Shown here one piece after another: positions 22,151 through 32,409 of a stretch of 64,000 nucleotides of DNA. Under the pieces are notes generated by a model. The model saw only the letters and a program-made list of their open reading frames with translations. It was not told where the DNA came from and searched no databases. The DNA lies in assembly GCA_019055375.1 (NCBI GenBank), contig JAHQIW010005108.1, positions 62,001 to 126,000 on the forward strand, read 5' to 3'. This stretch comes from Parelaphostrongylus tenuis. Lineage: Eukaryota; Nematoda; Chromadorea; Rhabditida; Metastrongylidae. Within the stretch, counting starts at the first letter, position 1; every line of letters starts with the position of its first letter. The position numbers and the translations under genes are program-made.

Positions 22151-22164
22151 TATAGTTACCCTTT

Positions 22165-22290
22165 AAGGACTATGTGGGACGCTTCGTCCCACGCCGCGCG
22201 TCACCGCATCTCAATCAGCTATTGTGATGGCGGCGCCTCTCGTGGGAAGACAGACGGGGACAGCATGATGGATGTGAGGGACGAACACGT
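22165..22290. repeat. GC-rich repeat with hairpin, related to 23.10 kb
   Basis: GTGGGACGCTTCGTCCCAC is a perfect hairpin. Next, CTCAATCAGCTATTGTGATG then GCGGCGCCTC recurs at 23106 as CTCAATCAGCTACTGTAATG then GCGGCGCCTC, with a shared GAGGGACGAA/GGAACGAA tail. Function unknown. Confidence 0.55.
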
Positions 22291-22439
22291 GTTTAAGGAA
22301 AATCATTAATCGAAAAAGCTCCTACAGAGATAACCTCGGTAAAAAAAATTCTATATCTTTCATACTTCCATTTATATTTTTTATGCCTCAACGAGAAAAC
22401 TACATCGCTACGTGATAACAATATAATGATCGTAATGAT

Positions 22440-22605
22440 CGTGACAATGATAATGATGATTGTTTGGTAATTATTCTGATAATGGTAGTGATAATAATAA
22501 CGATATTGACAGTGAATACGATAATGATAACGAAACTGATAATGATCACGATACTTATTGTGGTAACGATAATTATAACGATAATGATGAATGTGTTTTA
22601 GTACG
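22440..22605 (+). repeat. Imperfect GATAAT/GATAAC simple repeat
   Basis: A run of imperfect hexamers such as GATAATGATAACGAAACTGA gives Asn/Asp-rich or Tyr/His-rich frames on the two strands, which are artefacts of the repeat. Confidence 0.75.
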
Positions 22606-22629
22606 AATAATGCCCATTCATCCATTTTT

Positions 22630-22815
22630 TAGTGGCGTAATGGTTAGATACTCTGCGGCGCACACAAGGTCAATGGTTCGATCGCGCGCTCATGATTCAC
22701 CAGGCCACCCATCCCTCAGGTTAGTGAGAGAGATCAACGGTTCCTTCATGGTGCTGATGGGCCTTCAAAAGCCACCTACACGTGGTCTCATCGAAGTTAT
22801 TCGCACAGGTGAGAA
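22630..22815 (+). repeat. SINE family S4, copy
   Basis: Head GTGGCGTAATGGTTAGATAC with B box GGTTCGATCGC, then CCAGGCCACCCATCCCTCAG. The body diverges after about 70 bases. Confidence 0.6.
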
Positions 22816-23099
22816 TCGCGCGAGGTACAGGAAATTATCCGAAAACATAGTGGACTAAAATGAGCAAGTAGAGCACGTGAAATGACAAAGATTGCAGTAA
22901 TAAATAATGTTCACAGCTGAGATCGGTCAAAAAAATTCCAGTCTATCGCAACGTCATTTTGTCGAACAACTTTTGTTCTGTAAATGTTTTCGCATGACCT
23001 TGTCATTTTCTTTGACTTACAGCCTCTGACTGCTTCTCAGTAACAAGCATCCATGAACAGGGCGTATTCTTCTTTGTCTTTATTCTCACTCTTAATTTT

Positions 23100-23270
23100 T
23101 TCACGGCCTCAATCAGCTACTGTAATGGCGGCGCCTCGTATCGTGAGAATGAAGGCGCTCGTAGGAACGAAGACGTGGAAAGCACGACATTCTCGCACAT
23201 GGGAGCAACGATCGGCGCATGAAATTTCAGCATCTGGGCACAACGTGTCAAGAATAGAAAACTGTCGATT
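23100..23270. repeat. GC-rich repeat, second copy
   Basis: Homologous to 22165-22290 (see there). Located some 400 bp upstream of the signal-peptide frame at 23633. Confidence 0.5.
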
Positions 23271-23632
23271 TTGACTCGTTCCCAACCATGTAAAAGGAAA
23301 ACGTAAGAAAACGATCGATTTCGAGCCCTGTAGAGATAGAGATTGAATGAGCAATGTAAGTGACTTGATCCAGTACGATTAACTAAGGTCAAGAAAAGGG
23401 TAAAAAGTCAAATCAAAGAGAACTCAGAAATACCTAGTCCTCGATAAGCTTATATATATTCCTATGTAAATAAATTCCTGGAATTTTTGAATTTTGGAAA
23501 ACTCTGTAGAACTTACGCCACGGACACATTGACGTCGAAGGTGATGAATATCGCAGTGCACTCTTTTTGTTGTAGGCTGAGTGTGAGTGGCTGCTTCGGC
23601 TGATGGCTCGTCAAAAATGAAGTGATGGCAGA

Positions 23633-23857
23633 GTGATAAGGTTCCCTTTCATACTCCTCCTCATCACAACAATTATAACATTGTTTCCTATAGCGGGATG
23701 TTATGGTGATGTCCGTTTAGGGCCATCAACACCTTCAGGCGACCATTGTCTCTCATCTGAACGTAATTTATCAATTGTACGTGGTGACGAATTGGTAGGA
23801 ACATACTACTGCGGATTTTTCGCGATTTCCCAGAAGAATTCTCGCCACACACTTTGA
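23633..23857 (+). CDS. Putative small secreted protein, signal-peptide family copy 3
   Basis: Reads MIRFPFILLLITTIITLFPI then AGCYGDVRLGPSTPSGDHC and SSERNLSIVRGDELVG. The leader is hydrophobic over about 20 residues with a plausible cleavage at AGC. It is aligned gap-free with copy 2, and substitutions often keep hydrophobic residues or fall at third positions (CTC/CTT, GGT GAT/GGT GAT), which hints at past selection. An S5 repeat begins within 20 bases of the stop, so the 3' part may be disrupted. Unknown function. Confidence 0.45.
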   Translation: MIRFPFILLLITTIITLFPIAGCYGDVRLGPSTPSGDHCLSSERNLSIVRGDELVGTYYCGFFAISQKNSRHTL

Positions 23858-23861
23858 CACT

Positions 23862-24125
23862 TTATTAAACCGTCCACAGTGTGTTTTTTTTTCTCACTGT
23901 GCGGATCTCCAGTACTTCTAGCATTCAATTCGTTTTTCGTCTTCTTCTTGAACAGCGTAGAATACTGGTTGAGCGAGTCTCTTTACAATCGCGAGTGTAG
24001 CCTGCCTGTGGCATTCCATAGGGCGCTGTTGTCGACTGCCGAAGAACGTCAAGGTCTGGAGCTTAGCTCCACATGCACCGCGATGAGCATCACAACCACT
24101 CCGCCACGACGCCCCGAACTCCTGT
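23862..24125 (-). repeat. SINE-like repeat (family S5), copy 1
   Basis: On the minus strand the head GGGGCGTCGTGGCGGAGTGG then TTGTGATGCTCATCGCGG resembles a tRNA with A box (GTGGCGGAGTGG). The body includes GCCCTATGGAATGCCACAGG and CAGTATTCTACGCTGTTCA, shared with 60095-60352. Ends near CTTTATTAAACCG on the plus strand. Confidence 0.65.
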
Positions 24126-24269
24126 CACCCCAGCATATCATTTTTTTTCTCAAAAGGAATGAACCATATAACAAAGTGAGTATACGTGGGAGCTTATCGA
24201 AGTAAAATCAGCGTAAAATCAAACATGGTGCAACTTAATCTGTGTGGTTGCTAAATTCCTTTGTTTACA

Positions 24270-24345
24270 TAGTGCAATTGTTGATTCCATAACACAATGA
24301 ATACGATTTGTATTTCTCAAATTTCACTTCGACATGAAATGTCGC
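24270..24345. repeat. Duplicated locus copy 3, left part
   Basis: TAGTGCAATTGTTGATTCCA and CACAATGAATACGATTTGTA match 18895-18935. Homology then breaks at an insertion and resumes near 25310. Confidence 0.5.
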
Positions 24346-25305
24346 AGAGATGGTTGGTGACCGGTTACTGATGTGGTTTGATGGTGATGCACAGACTCAG
24401 CCACAAACTTGGGTGATTAAACCGTTATCTACCTAATAATATTACTAACATAACGAAAAATAACACCAATAAGAAACAATGGGGTAATACACGAGATGAA
24501 GCAGTGATGCTTGTTGAGAAATTATGTTCAAGATAAAGTGATGGTTCAGCGGATTTGTGTAGTTGTTGAGGAAGATAAGACTGATATGAAATGATGAGTC
24601 AGTGAGTTTATTTAATTCATGATACTAGTAAGATTGCTATTCTAGACGAAACACAAGATTTCTGCTCTGAGCGTGAGAAATGTGGGCGATAGTACAAAGT
24701 GATGAGCTATGAGTAAGGAATACGTACTACGATAATTATACAATGTATCCACTCAGCAGTCAGACAACAGTTGGGAAAGTCAAAGACTATAGTAAAGAAC
24801 AACACGTCCCTCCATCTAACCAAAGCCGCATAGAACAGTGATGCATTCCAAAGAACGCAACGTGAGGAATGTAAAAGAGAAACAGGCGCCGAGCCATAAG
24901 TGAGGGACACGAACAATGATGATAGTGCATTCAATACAATTCAATGTGAGAAATGTGAACGAGACACTAAGCCATAAGTGAGAGAAACGAGCGATGATGA
25001 TGCAATAGATCCACCTAACGACTAGACAATCGACATGCGATTAAGAATTGAAAGGACGAGAGCTTATGATGAAGAATCAATGTCCAATATGAACAATCGA
25101 TAATGCAGAAAAACGGCATACACAACAACAACATAAAAGAGGGTAGGACGACGGGGATGGACCAACCACTCTCCGCCGCCGCCTGCTGGTGAATGCCGAT
25201 CGGCTCTGGCCATCGCCCGCCCACTGCACTTGGGTCCGCTGGTGCCGACGAGGTGTCCGCATTCCGACGGTCTATCGATTGATGGATAGAGTCGCTTGAG
25301 TCGAC
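24345..25305. mobile_element. Insertion in duplicated locus copy 3
   Basis: This stretch interrupts homology with copies 1 and 2. TTCGACATGAAA precedes it and GTCGACATAAAAC follows it, a possible target-site duplication. It contains about three diverged direct repeats of roughly 100 bp (24640-25010; phrases GAGCCATAAGTGAGGGACAC and AAGCCATAAGTGAGAGAAAC) and a GC-rich tail at 25140-25260. No transposase frame is seen; type unknown. Confidence 0.45.
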
Positions 25306-25309
25306 TTTG

Positions 25310-25655
25310 TCGACATAAAACTTATATGAACGACATATAGATCATATGGATCGTCGCCTATGTTTTGAGCAGCATGACTAACTATATGGGTTCTGTTGGC
25401 TTCTTTTTCAATAAAATCACGATATGAATAAATTAATACTAAAATGGATGCTAATGCTAATCGTCTGTCGAGGTCTCTCTTGGAAGTGGTGATCGAGAAA
25501 TAGGAAGTGAGAAAAGTTATTGTAACAGAGTCACCAAATATGGCGCTGTGAATAAGCCATCTTACCATTCGATGAATTGCTAGTCGTATTAAACGGGTTA
25601 GCTTTCTTGAAATGAGGTAAGAACATACGCGCAGCGCGTTATTCCTTGTCATTTC
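25310..25655. repeat. Duplicated locus copy 3, right part
   Basis: Matches 18985-19310 and 5500-5850 (for example TATAGATCATATGGATCGTC, ACGGGTTAGCTTTCTTGA). The minus strand has a 126-residue open frame starting MTRNNALRVCSYLISRKLTR; a shorter equivalent exists in copy 1, but copy 2 is closed, so coding status is doubtful. Confidence 0.45.
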
Positions 25656-25659
25656 ACTT

Positions 25660-26680
25660 TGATTTTTTCGTTTTCAAAGCTTATTAGAGTTTTATTTACT
25701 ATTTTGATGCTCCACACTTTTTTATACACTCACTCCTTCTTTGTTGTGCAGAGAGAGCTTTTGTGTGTGCAGAAAAAGCTCTCGTTTACAACACAGTTGC
25801 AGTACTCTTAGAAATTATTGGATTGTAATGAGCTTTGGAAAGGATACCACAATTTCTTATTTCTCTGCATTCCAACAAGATTTCCATTTCTGATATTCTT
25901 TTATTCTGTACATTACTCAAAAGTCAACATGATTGTCAGATATTATGAAACAGTGAACATTCCGTTTAATAGATCATTGCACAATGCATGCATCTTTAGT
26001 TCAACAATCCCACTCAAAAATTATTTGATTATTAGTATTCTTTAGGAGTTGAAACTTCTAGGAAAACATAGGGAAACTTTTTACTATCATTATGGATATT
26101 TCTCCATCAGCTTGTTCTCTGCTATAGACATTATTTGTCGTTGCAAGTTTAATCGTTGGACATCGACACTATTTCTAACTACTCTACCTTTTTTGGTTGA
26201 GGTTTTTTTTTATGATATCCTGTATCTCTTTCACTTCCTACTTCTCCAAATGACTTGAGTGGGACTAGCTGCAGCCGGTTGAGGCCGCCCATAAATACAT
26301 CAGACTTCTTGATCCGACACCTATGTAGGGTGAATATCACCCTCCATTATAGTTTTATTAAGCGATTTAATTTGAAATATTTATCTGTTGCTACTGTACA
26401 CGAGAAGAAGTTGATAGACGGAAACTTATAACTTGCGAAAGAGTCGGGTGTGAGAAGTATAATCGTATTTTATAAGAATGTGCAAGTACTGCGAAGTTCT
26501 ATCTTCTTCACATATATCATGTGTGGGTATTTGTTCTTTCCAGACAACTGAAGCCTCACGCCTCCACGATATGTTGAAATAGCTGTTGTGTAAGTTCACA
26601 TAAGATGATGATTTCATAGACGTTATAGGATTTGTTGGCCAATGATCACCTGCCAACTATATCATATGTTGTCCCTGTAT
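25660..26680. other. Unassigned AT-rich sequence
   Basis: Two short hydrophobic plus-strand frames (25818, 26049) show no known motif. GAGAGAGCTTTTGTGTGTGC with AGAAAAAGCTCTCG at 25750 forms a small hairpin. Confidence 0.35.
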
Positions 26681-26689
26681 TCATCGAAG

Positions 26690-27790
26690 GACTCGAGCGG
26701 ACACCAGTAAAGCTTTCATTTTTCTCTATTACGTGCACGAATAATCCAGTGAGTCTGCTGCTCTGGGAATTCGCTGAGCATTAGGTTTTCCTCTAGGCTT
26801 TACGTGAGGAGATTAGAGCATACCATGGATAGTCTTCTTATGCTGCGATCAACATGCTGAGGAAGTCGCTAACGACTCTTCTCGATCGGTTGTTGATAAA
26901 ATGCACAACGTATCCGGCCCACTTTATCTTTGATAGTCCAGCGCCAAAAGTGGCATCTTCGATCTTCTATTGTTGGCGTGACTCTCAACATAGGATCGTT
27001 TCTCTCCTTGAATATGAGATACTTCAAGCATAAACCTTTCGACTGCGCATTCAATGGCGTTAAGTGATCTTTCATCTTGCTTTCATAGCGAACAGCTTTC
27101 TGTTGCATACGTTAAGGCAGGGTATCGCGAGTTGAAAAGGTGGTCACGAGGTCGTATGTTCTTTGTCTTCTTCACTTCATCCTAGATGCCTCAAACGCTC
27201 CTTTAGACTCTCGCCTTCCCCTGCCCAACTTTAGAGCTATCTCGCTCATCGTAGTGATCTCCTACCTAGATAGATGTAAAGTGAGCATTCAGACATACTA
27301 ATCAGTCTAGAGTGAATGGAGCATTTAAAATCAATTCATTCCTCACAGATATCGTTTCTTGTAAATTCAGTCGAAAGTAAATCTTTCCACAAGCTTCTCG
27401 AAATCGGTCAGCTTTCGTTCCACGTGGTTGGTGTTTGGTGTAATAAGAACAAACCATTAGGTAAGCGAGAATGGTGCAATCGTTGATCGTCTATTTCCGC
27501 TCTCATGCTGTCCATTCTAATGTTTGTGTGATGTTCTGAAGAGTGTCAATGAATTGTCCCAATGGCATCGCCTTATCAAATCCCTCTTCTTACGCTGATA
27601 GTAATACCGTTGTTGAATGGTGACATTACTGTAAAATCTTTATACAGTCACGAAGAATCGTTATGCACTGAAAGGAGACGCCCTAGCTAATCAGAACTTC
27701 TATGACTGTTTCTGTTCCTACTGAACTAAAGGCCTCCAAATTGAGAAAGTCAGAAAGAGCGGTCTCTTGTACTCTCTCGAATTTAAATGA
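26690..27790 (-). pseudogene. Degraded RTE reverse-transcriptase fragment
   Basis: Minus-strand frames, with many shifts and stops, follow the RTE order: SSVGTETVIEVL (palm region after the usual D-L-K-K-AF), SVRRGF (for V-K-RGVRQGD), LQNITQTLEW, a weak trace of the FADD segment, ERKLTDFEKLVERF, SECSLYIYLGR, RGRRESKGAFEASRM, then VERFMLEVSHIQGE and a final HWATLARD-like part near 26750. The catalytic FADD box is not intact. It is older than the 6.3-kb copy judging by its divergence. Confidence 0.8.
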
Positions 27791-28012
27791 GCCTTGTTAT
27801 TGTGTGGGTTACATTCTATGATGCATGTGTACACTGTATTGTATAGGATTGCAAGCACTGAGTGGTTGGTAATGTCTGTGGTTACTATTTCGAAAACGTA
27901 TTATTGTGAGAAATTGTTATAAATTGTATGCAACCAGGACCAGATCATTGAAAACTATTCTAAAGTCTTTTTTTCGAGTGCTTCATTAAGACCACGCTCA
28001 AATTCTAATAGC

Positions 28013-28227
28013 CTTTCATTATTATTTGAGCCAACTTGTCATGTGGTCTGGTAAGGGCTCTTGTACAGCCCGATACACGTGTTTCGTCCTTACAGACTCG
28101 TGTGTTCGTTTCGAAAGACGACGGGTTCTGCCCGACTGACGAGTCTGTAAGGACGAAACACGTGTATCGGGCTGTACAAGAGCCCTTACCAGACCACATG
28201 ACAAGTTGGCTTAAATAATAATGAAAG
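28013..28227. mobile_element. Near-perfect foldback element (family P, internally deleted)
   Basis: Left arm 28013-28100 and right arm 28141-28227 are inverted copies of 87 bp with one mismatch (TTTGAGCC against TTTAAGCC), around a 40-bp loop. The ends are CCTTTCATTATTATTTGAGC. The near identity of the arms implies a recent event or ongoing correction. Identical frames on both strands (MSCGLVRALVQPDTRVSS) are a by-product of the palindrome. Confidence 0.9.
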
Positions 28228-28534
28228 GATCTATTCTAAAGTCGGACATAGATGATTTGCGAAGAAATCTGCTTGAGTAAGTATTTTCCTAATAAAAAGC
28301 TTTGTCAGAAATTCATATAAAGAATTTGCAATCTTTTCCGATTACATGCTGACAGGTAGTGTTGAGGAGGTCAATGACGTAGTTGGAAAACAGTGAACTT
28401 GTCATTTATTCACGTTCGAAGTTGATTGTCGATCAAACATATGTCTATGGCAAGCAGAAAAATGCTGAGTGGGGAAAGATTACACTCGAATAGGTGAAAT
28501 CAGTACAAATTTTACGCGAAAATGACTTTGTTGA

Positions 28535-29160
28535 GCGGTGCTGTTGTAATAGGCTGTGCAGAAAATTCGTTCCGTTTTGATTTTTTGATATGATTTTTGC
28601 AATGAAATTGCATGACTTCGATATCGTTCAACTGCGCATTTTCATGTGAATACTTTGGTTTACAGCTTGCCTATTTTTACTTCTTGATGGAGCTGTCTTG
28701 CAAACATATTCTCTTGCTAATTTTCAGGCACGAATGGCGTTCCGAGAAACTGCTCTACAATTAATGGAGCTTAGGGCGATGAAACGGTTGCAGAAAGGAC
28801 GGCAGGGAAATGGTTCTCAAGTTCAAAGCTGGAGGCTGAGTTGTGTTCGTGCCGTCCACTGGAAGTTGGCTGAATTGACCAAAGCCCAGAAGCCGTCTTT
28901 TCTGCAACCGTATCATCACCTCAAGCACCACTAATCTTGCGAGTCGCTTCAGTAGCATTCTTCACTACATGACATTCGTTCATGAGTAGCTGGCGAATTT
29001 GTTCATGAGACAGCTCCAGCTTACAGCAAGTATACGCAAGTTGTACACGAAAATGCATTCAAGAAAATGCGCAGTTGAACGATACCAAAATCATGCCATT
29101 TCATTACAATATACATATGAAAACCAAACAGCGCGAACTTTTTACTCAACCTATTACATA
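28535..29160. mobile_element. Palindromic element with mariner-like ends
   Basis: Left TAATAGGCTGTGCAGAAAAT and right, inverted, TAATAGGTTGAGTAAAAAGT match the end of the mariner copy at 21.5 kb. Further pairs are TATCGTTCAACTGCGCATTT with its inverse at 29065, and GGTTGCAGAAAGGACGG with CCGTCTTTTCTGCAACC. A short plus-strand frame lies inside the arms (28698-28934), but its antisense is equally open because of the symmetry. Probably a non-autonomous mariner derivative. Confidence 0.7.
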
Positions 29161-31090
29161 TATAGGGAAAATTGTTGTCGACCAAAGGTCGTTTTACAAA
29201 ATGTAGGTTACTAGATATATAGGTTAAGTAGAAGAGGTTTGCAACATCAGAAGATGTGAAATAACAATCAGAAATATCCCTGTTTCACAAAGATACTTTA
29301 CGCAATAACAAATGAGTGCTTTTTCTACGCTTACTCCAGCTATATATTGCTCCTCTATCTGAACTTCTTTTAGAAGTCCTATGCTGTGTATGCTGCGTTT
29401 CCGTCTTATTTTATCTCAGGACAGGCAATAGGAATGAAGCGTAAGGGTTGAAAGTATGCTCATTTTACAAAGATGTGATTTTGTCGAAAAATCAAGAATC
29501 ATAAGACACATGAGCACTCCTTTATCAAAAAGCAGTTTATAGAAGCTTCTTCAGTTTTATTCGATCTATTTTGATAATAAAGTACTAAAGGATCTAAAAT
29601 TTATTGTAAGGATTGTCAATAATCAGCACTGAACTAGAAGCAAAGAGCTGATTATTACGAAGGTGAAAGGAATGTTCTCCTCGTCCCTACAGCGCACGTA
29701 GGATTTTCCTAAAAGCAAGCTTAATTTGGATTCGGTGTCTTTAAGGCTATCGAAAAACAGCTAAAACTTTGGTGAAATAACTCTGCACGGCGAAAATGCC
29801 AAACAATTACGGCTGCATTGAACTTTCAACACTCCGGCCCAAATAGATTTCTATCTTCGTCGGTATACCGTACTGAGAAAGCTTTCCAAGAACCAAACCG
29901 AATGTAATATTCGCCATTTTTAACCACAAAATGACTGTTAAGAAAAAGCCACGAAAACTAACGTTACCAGAAAAAGTATACGCGCTCTTCAAAATAGCAA
30001 ATTTCGTTGGTAGTAATGCTTTGAGTAAAAATGATAAGCACACAATTTTTCCACTGAGGACACAACAGACTGCCGAAATCAAAAGAGTAAGTCAGGTTAA
30101 AGGAGCGTCTAGTATCTTTATTTACTTGATTGATATCACAGCATTCCATAGCGATTCCTACAGATTTCGCATTGACACACAGCTTTTCTATAGAATAATC
30201 TTCTCCTCCCCAATCCTCGCCATCTCATGTATTTTGCTTGTTTCTGATAGGAACAAAACTTAATTGTTTTGTTAAATAACGTCACTATCAGCGCTGGTCA
30301 ACCAGGACTAAGCTCGCCAGCGCTTTGTTAAGCAGTTAAGATGTAAACTGACACTAACACGATGTTGGGGATTTTACTCATCAAGAACACCATTTATTCA
30401 TATCCTTTGAAAGACATTCAACAAAGTATAATTGGTAGGTACTGCATCTGATCGAACAGGCACTGGAAAGTCATTCATTGGATTTTACTCTAGCTGTATA
30501 ATATTCGGAGCCCATAGTCGATTGGGCAGTGATTTTTCGACGCGACTTTTCGCAGGGTTGACTCCCCCGTCAACGCTTTTTTGGCGAGAAACGTCCCCAG
30601 CCTGGTCATATTTAAGCTGGAAAGATGTGCTCATTTGGCATTTTACGACGTTCATGAAGAAGACAAACCCTTAATCATGTGATAAAAACGAGGAGACGGA
30701 ACAAATACTAGAAGTGTTGGGATTCGCACGCTGAAAAAGTGTGAGACGAATCAATTAAAACAATACAGTAATAAGTATGGAATACACCGAAATAGAGAAC
30801 TAATCAGGTAATAAGAGAACTGAAGACAGAAAGACAGGAACGAAGGTGTAGTCGATTGATACAGAGTGCAAACACCTTCTATAGCCATCTATCATGGACG
30901 AGTGAATGTGCTTGTAGCTCATCACCACACACCTGTACTCGAAGCCAGAAGCAATTTATGCGTGCAAACTGTTTTGACAATTTTTATATTTTGTTGATTT
31001 TACCACTGATATGATTTTTTATCAACGCTAATAATTTAGAATCTTCCGTTCGTTCCGAGTGTTTTTTTGAAACCACGTTCAAATTTTAAT
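29161..31090. other. Unassigned sequence
   Basis: A plus-strand frame at 29931-30263 (110 residues) begins MTVKKKPRKLTLPEKVYALF, faintly like a transposon DNA-binding helix, but I cannot assign it. Nothing else recognised. Confidence 0.3.
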
Positions 31091-31095
31091 TTATT

Positions 31096-31490
31096 TCATA
31101 ATTATTATTTGAGCCCACATGTCATGTGGTCTCTTGATGGGTCCTTGTACAACCTGATACACGTGTATCGGCCTTGCAACCTTGTCAGTCAGCGGTGTAA
31201 TATTTCAAGATAACAGTCACGAACAATCGAGTGCACAAAACTGCCGATCTACTGATTTTTCACTTAACGGCAATTGTGTAAATTTACAATTGGCAATTGT
31301 GTTTGTGTTCGTCGTCGCCTACCCCTAGTATGGAGGACTGAAACACCCCGAAAGGATTGGCTAAAGACGAAGGGCACTGCCCGATGGCGAGGCTGCTCAA
31401 GGCCGAAATACGCGCATACGTGCTGTAGAAGAGCCCATTAACAGAACATATGATACCCATTAACATGTTGGTTCAAATAGTAGCTATGAG
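31096..31490. mobile_element. Foldback family P, longer copy 1
   Basis: Left arm TAATTATTATTTGAGCCCAC with ATGTGGTCTCTTGATGGGTC; right arm AGAGCCCATTAACAGAACAT with AACATGTTGGTTCAAATAG. The roughly 200-bp centre has AGTCACGAACAATCGAGTGC and TTTTTCACTTAACGGCA, shared with 36.97-37.34 kb. Confidence 0.75.
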
Positions 31491-31544
31491 ATATGTTGAA
31501 ATTGACAAGATGTTTTATTTATTTGCATATTTTCAAATGTGCAT

Positions 31545-31965
31545 AAACTATGCATCGTAAAAAAACAACGTATCGCAGCAGTTGCGTTGCACGCGATAGG
31601 AATGAAAGCGGTCCGATATTGTTAAATTTTCACTGGTTTCAAACCAGCGGGTGTCTACAAAGCCGTAAAACATTTCAGTGCTCCAAGCCACCTCGTCTAC
31701 TCCGGAGAACATTCAGAAGATCCAATAGCTAGGTTTAGTGAAATCCGAAAGGTTTTGTGGCGCAAAATCGCGCCGAAAGCTCGAAATCAGCGAGTAGAGT
31801 GTCCGGAGCATTGTCAAAAATAAACTGAAGCCAAGCAGCTGCAAAATATCTCATGTTCACATTGGACGCTGGTGGACCATACATATTGAAATGAATCCAC
31901 ATGCTTTTCTCTGATTTCTTTTTCCACACAAAGCTTTTCTGTCAAACTTCTCTGGTCATAACGAT
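31545..31965 (+). pseudogene. Mariner-type transposase, amino-terminal remnant
   Basis: Frames include IGMKAV (compare TGMKSVDIVKM at 15.45 kb) and NQRVECPEHCQK. Nucleotide blocks such as GGAGCATTGTCAAAAATAA (15.69 kb has GAAACATTGTCAAAAATAA) show the same family as the 15.4-kb element. The catalytic part is missing. Confidence 0.55.
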
Positions 31966-32203
31966 AGCATTTAGAACACTGACGAGCTCTGAGAGATAGA
32001 TTATTTAGCACTTAGAAATCTACGAAGAACTGCCAGATGTATGAATAATAATCGACTATTATTTCAATTGTTGTTTAGAGTTTTCCACTATCCACAAAGC
32101 TCTCGATGGACGATCATCGCGAAAAGCTAAAGGATTGAAAGGTTTTGTTTGAAATTTTATAGAGATTTTTCAAAGTCGATTTTTATTTACGCTTGAATTT
32201 GTA

Positions 32204-32405
32204 GCGGACTGGTCGTAGACTTGTCTGGAAGGATAAGCAGCACTGACTCGATACAGCGGGAGGTCACCGCAAGGCACTGTAAAGGCCACATATGTATTCA
32301 ACCACCTCAAACGAAAATAAAAATTAAAGACGATTGCATGGCGCAACCTTCAGGGGTTGATCAACGACGAGAGCTTTATCCTTCATCTTTTTCTGATATG
32401 GATAA
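32204..32405 (+). repeat. SINE family S4, headless copy
   Basis: GACTTGTCTGGAAGGATAAG then CACTGACTCGATACAGCGGG matches the body of the 19.44-kb copy through TTTATCCTTCA; the tRNA-like head is absent (5'-truncated). Confidence 0.75.
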
Positions 32406-32409
32406 TACA

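Noticed and set aside
22293..22625. Tyr/His-rich and Asn/Asp-rich open frames
   Set aside because: Translation of an imperfect GATAAT/GATAAC simple repeat, then an S4 SINE.
23879..24205. 108-residue plus-strand frame
   Set aside because: Lies across the S5 repeat, whose other copy at 60.1 kb does not keep the frame.
25272..25652. 126-residue minus-strand frame in duplicated locus copy 3
   Set aside because: Copy 1 has a shorter open counterpart but copy 2 is closed by several stops; listed as a duplicated block, not a gene.
28005..28218. Two nearly identical proteins on opposite strands
   Set aside because: Produced by the palindrome of the foldback element; no independent coding support.
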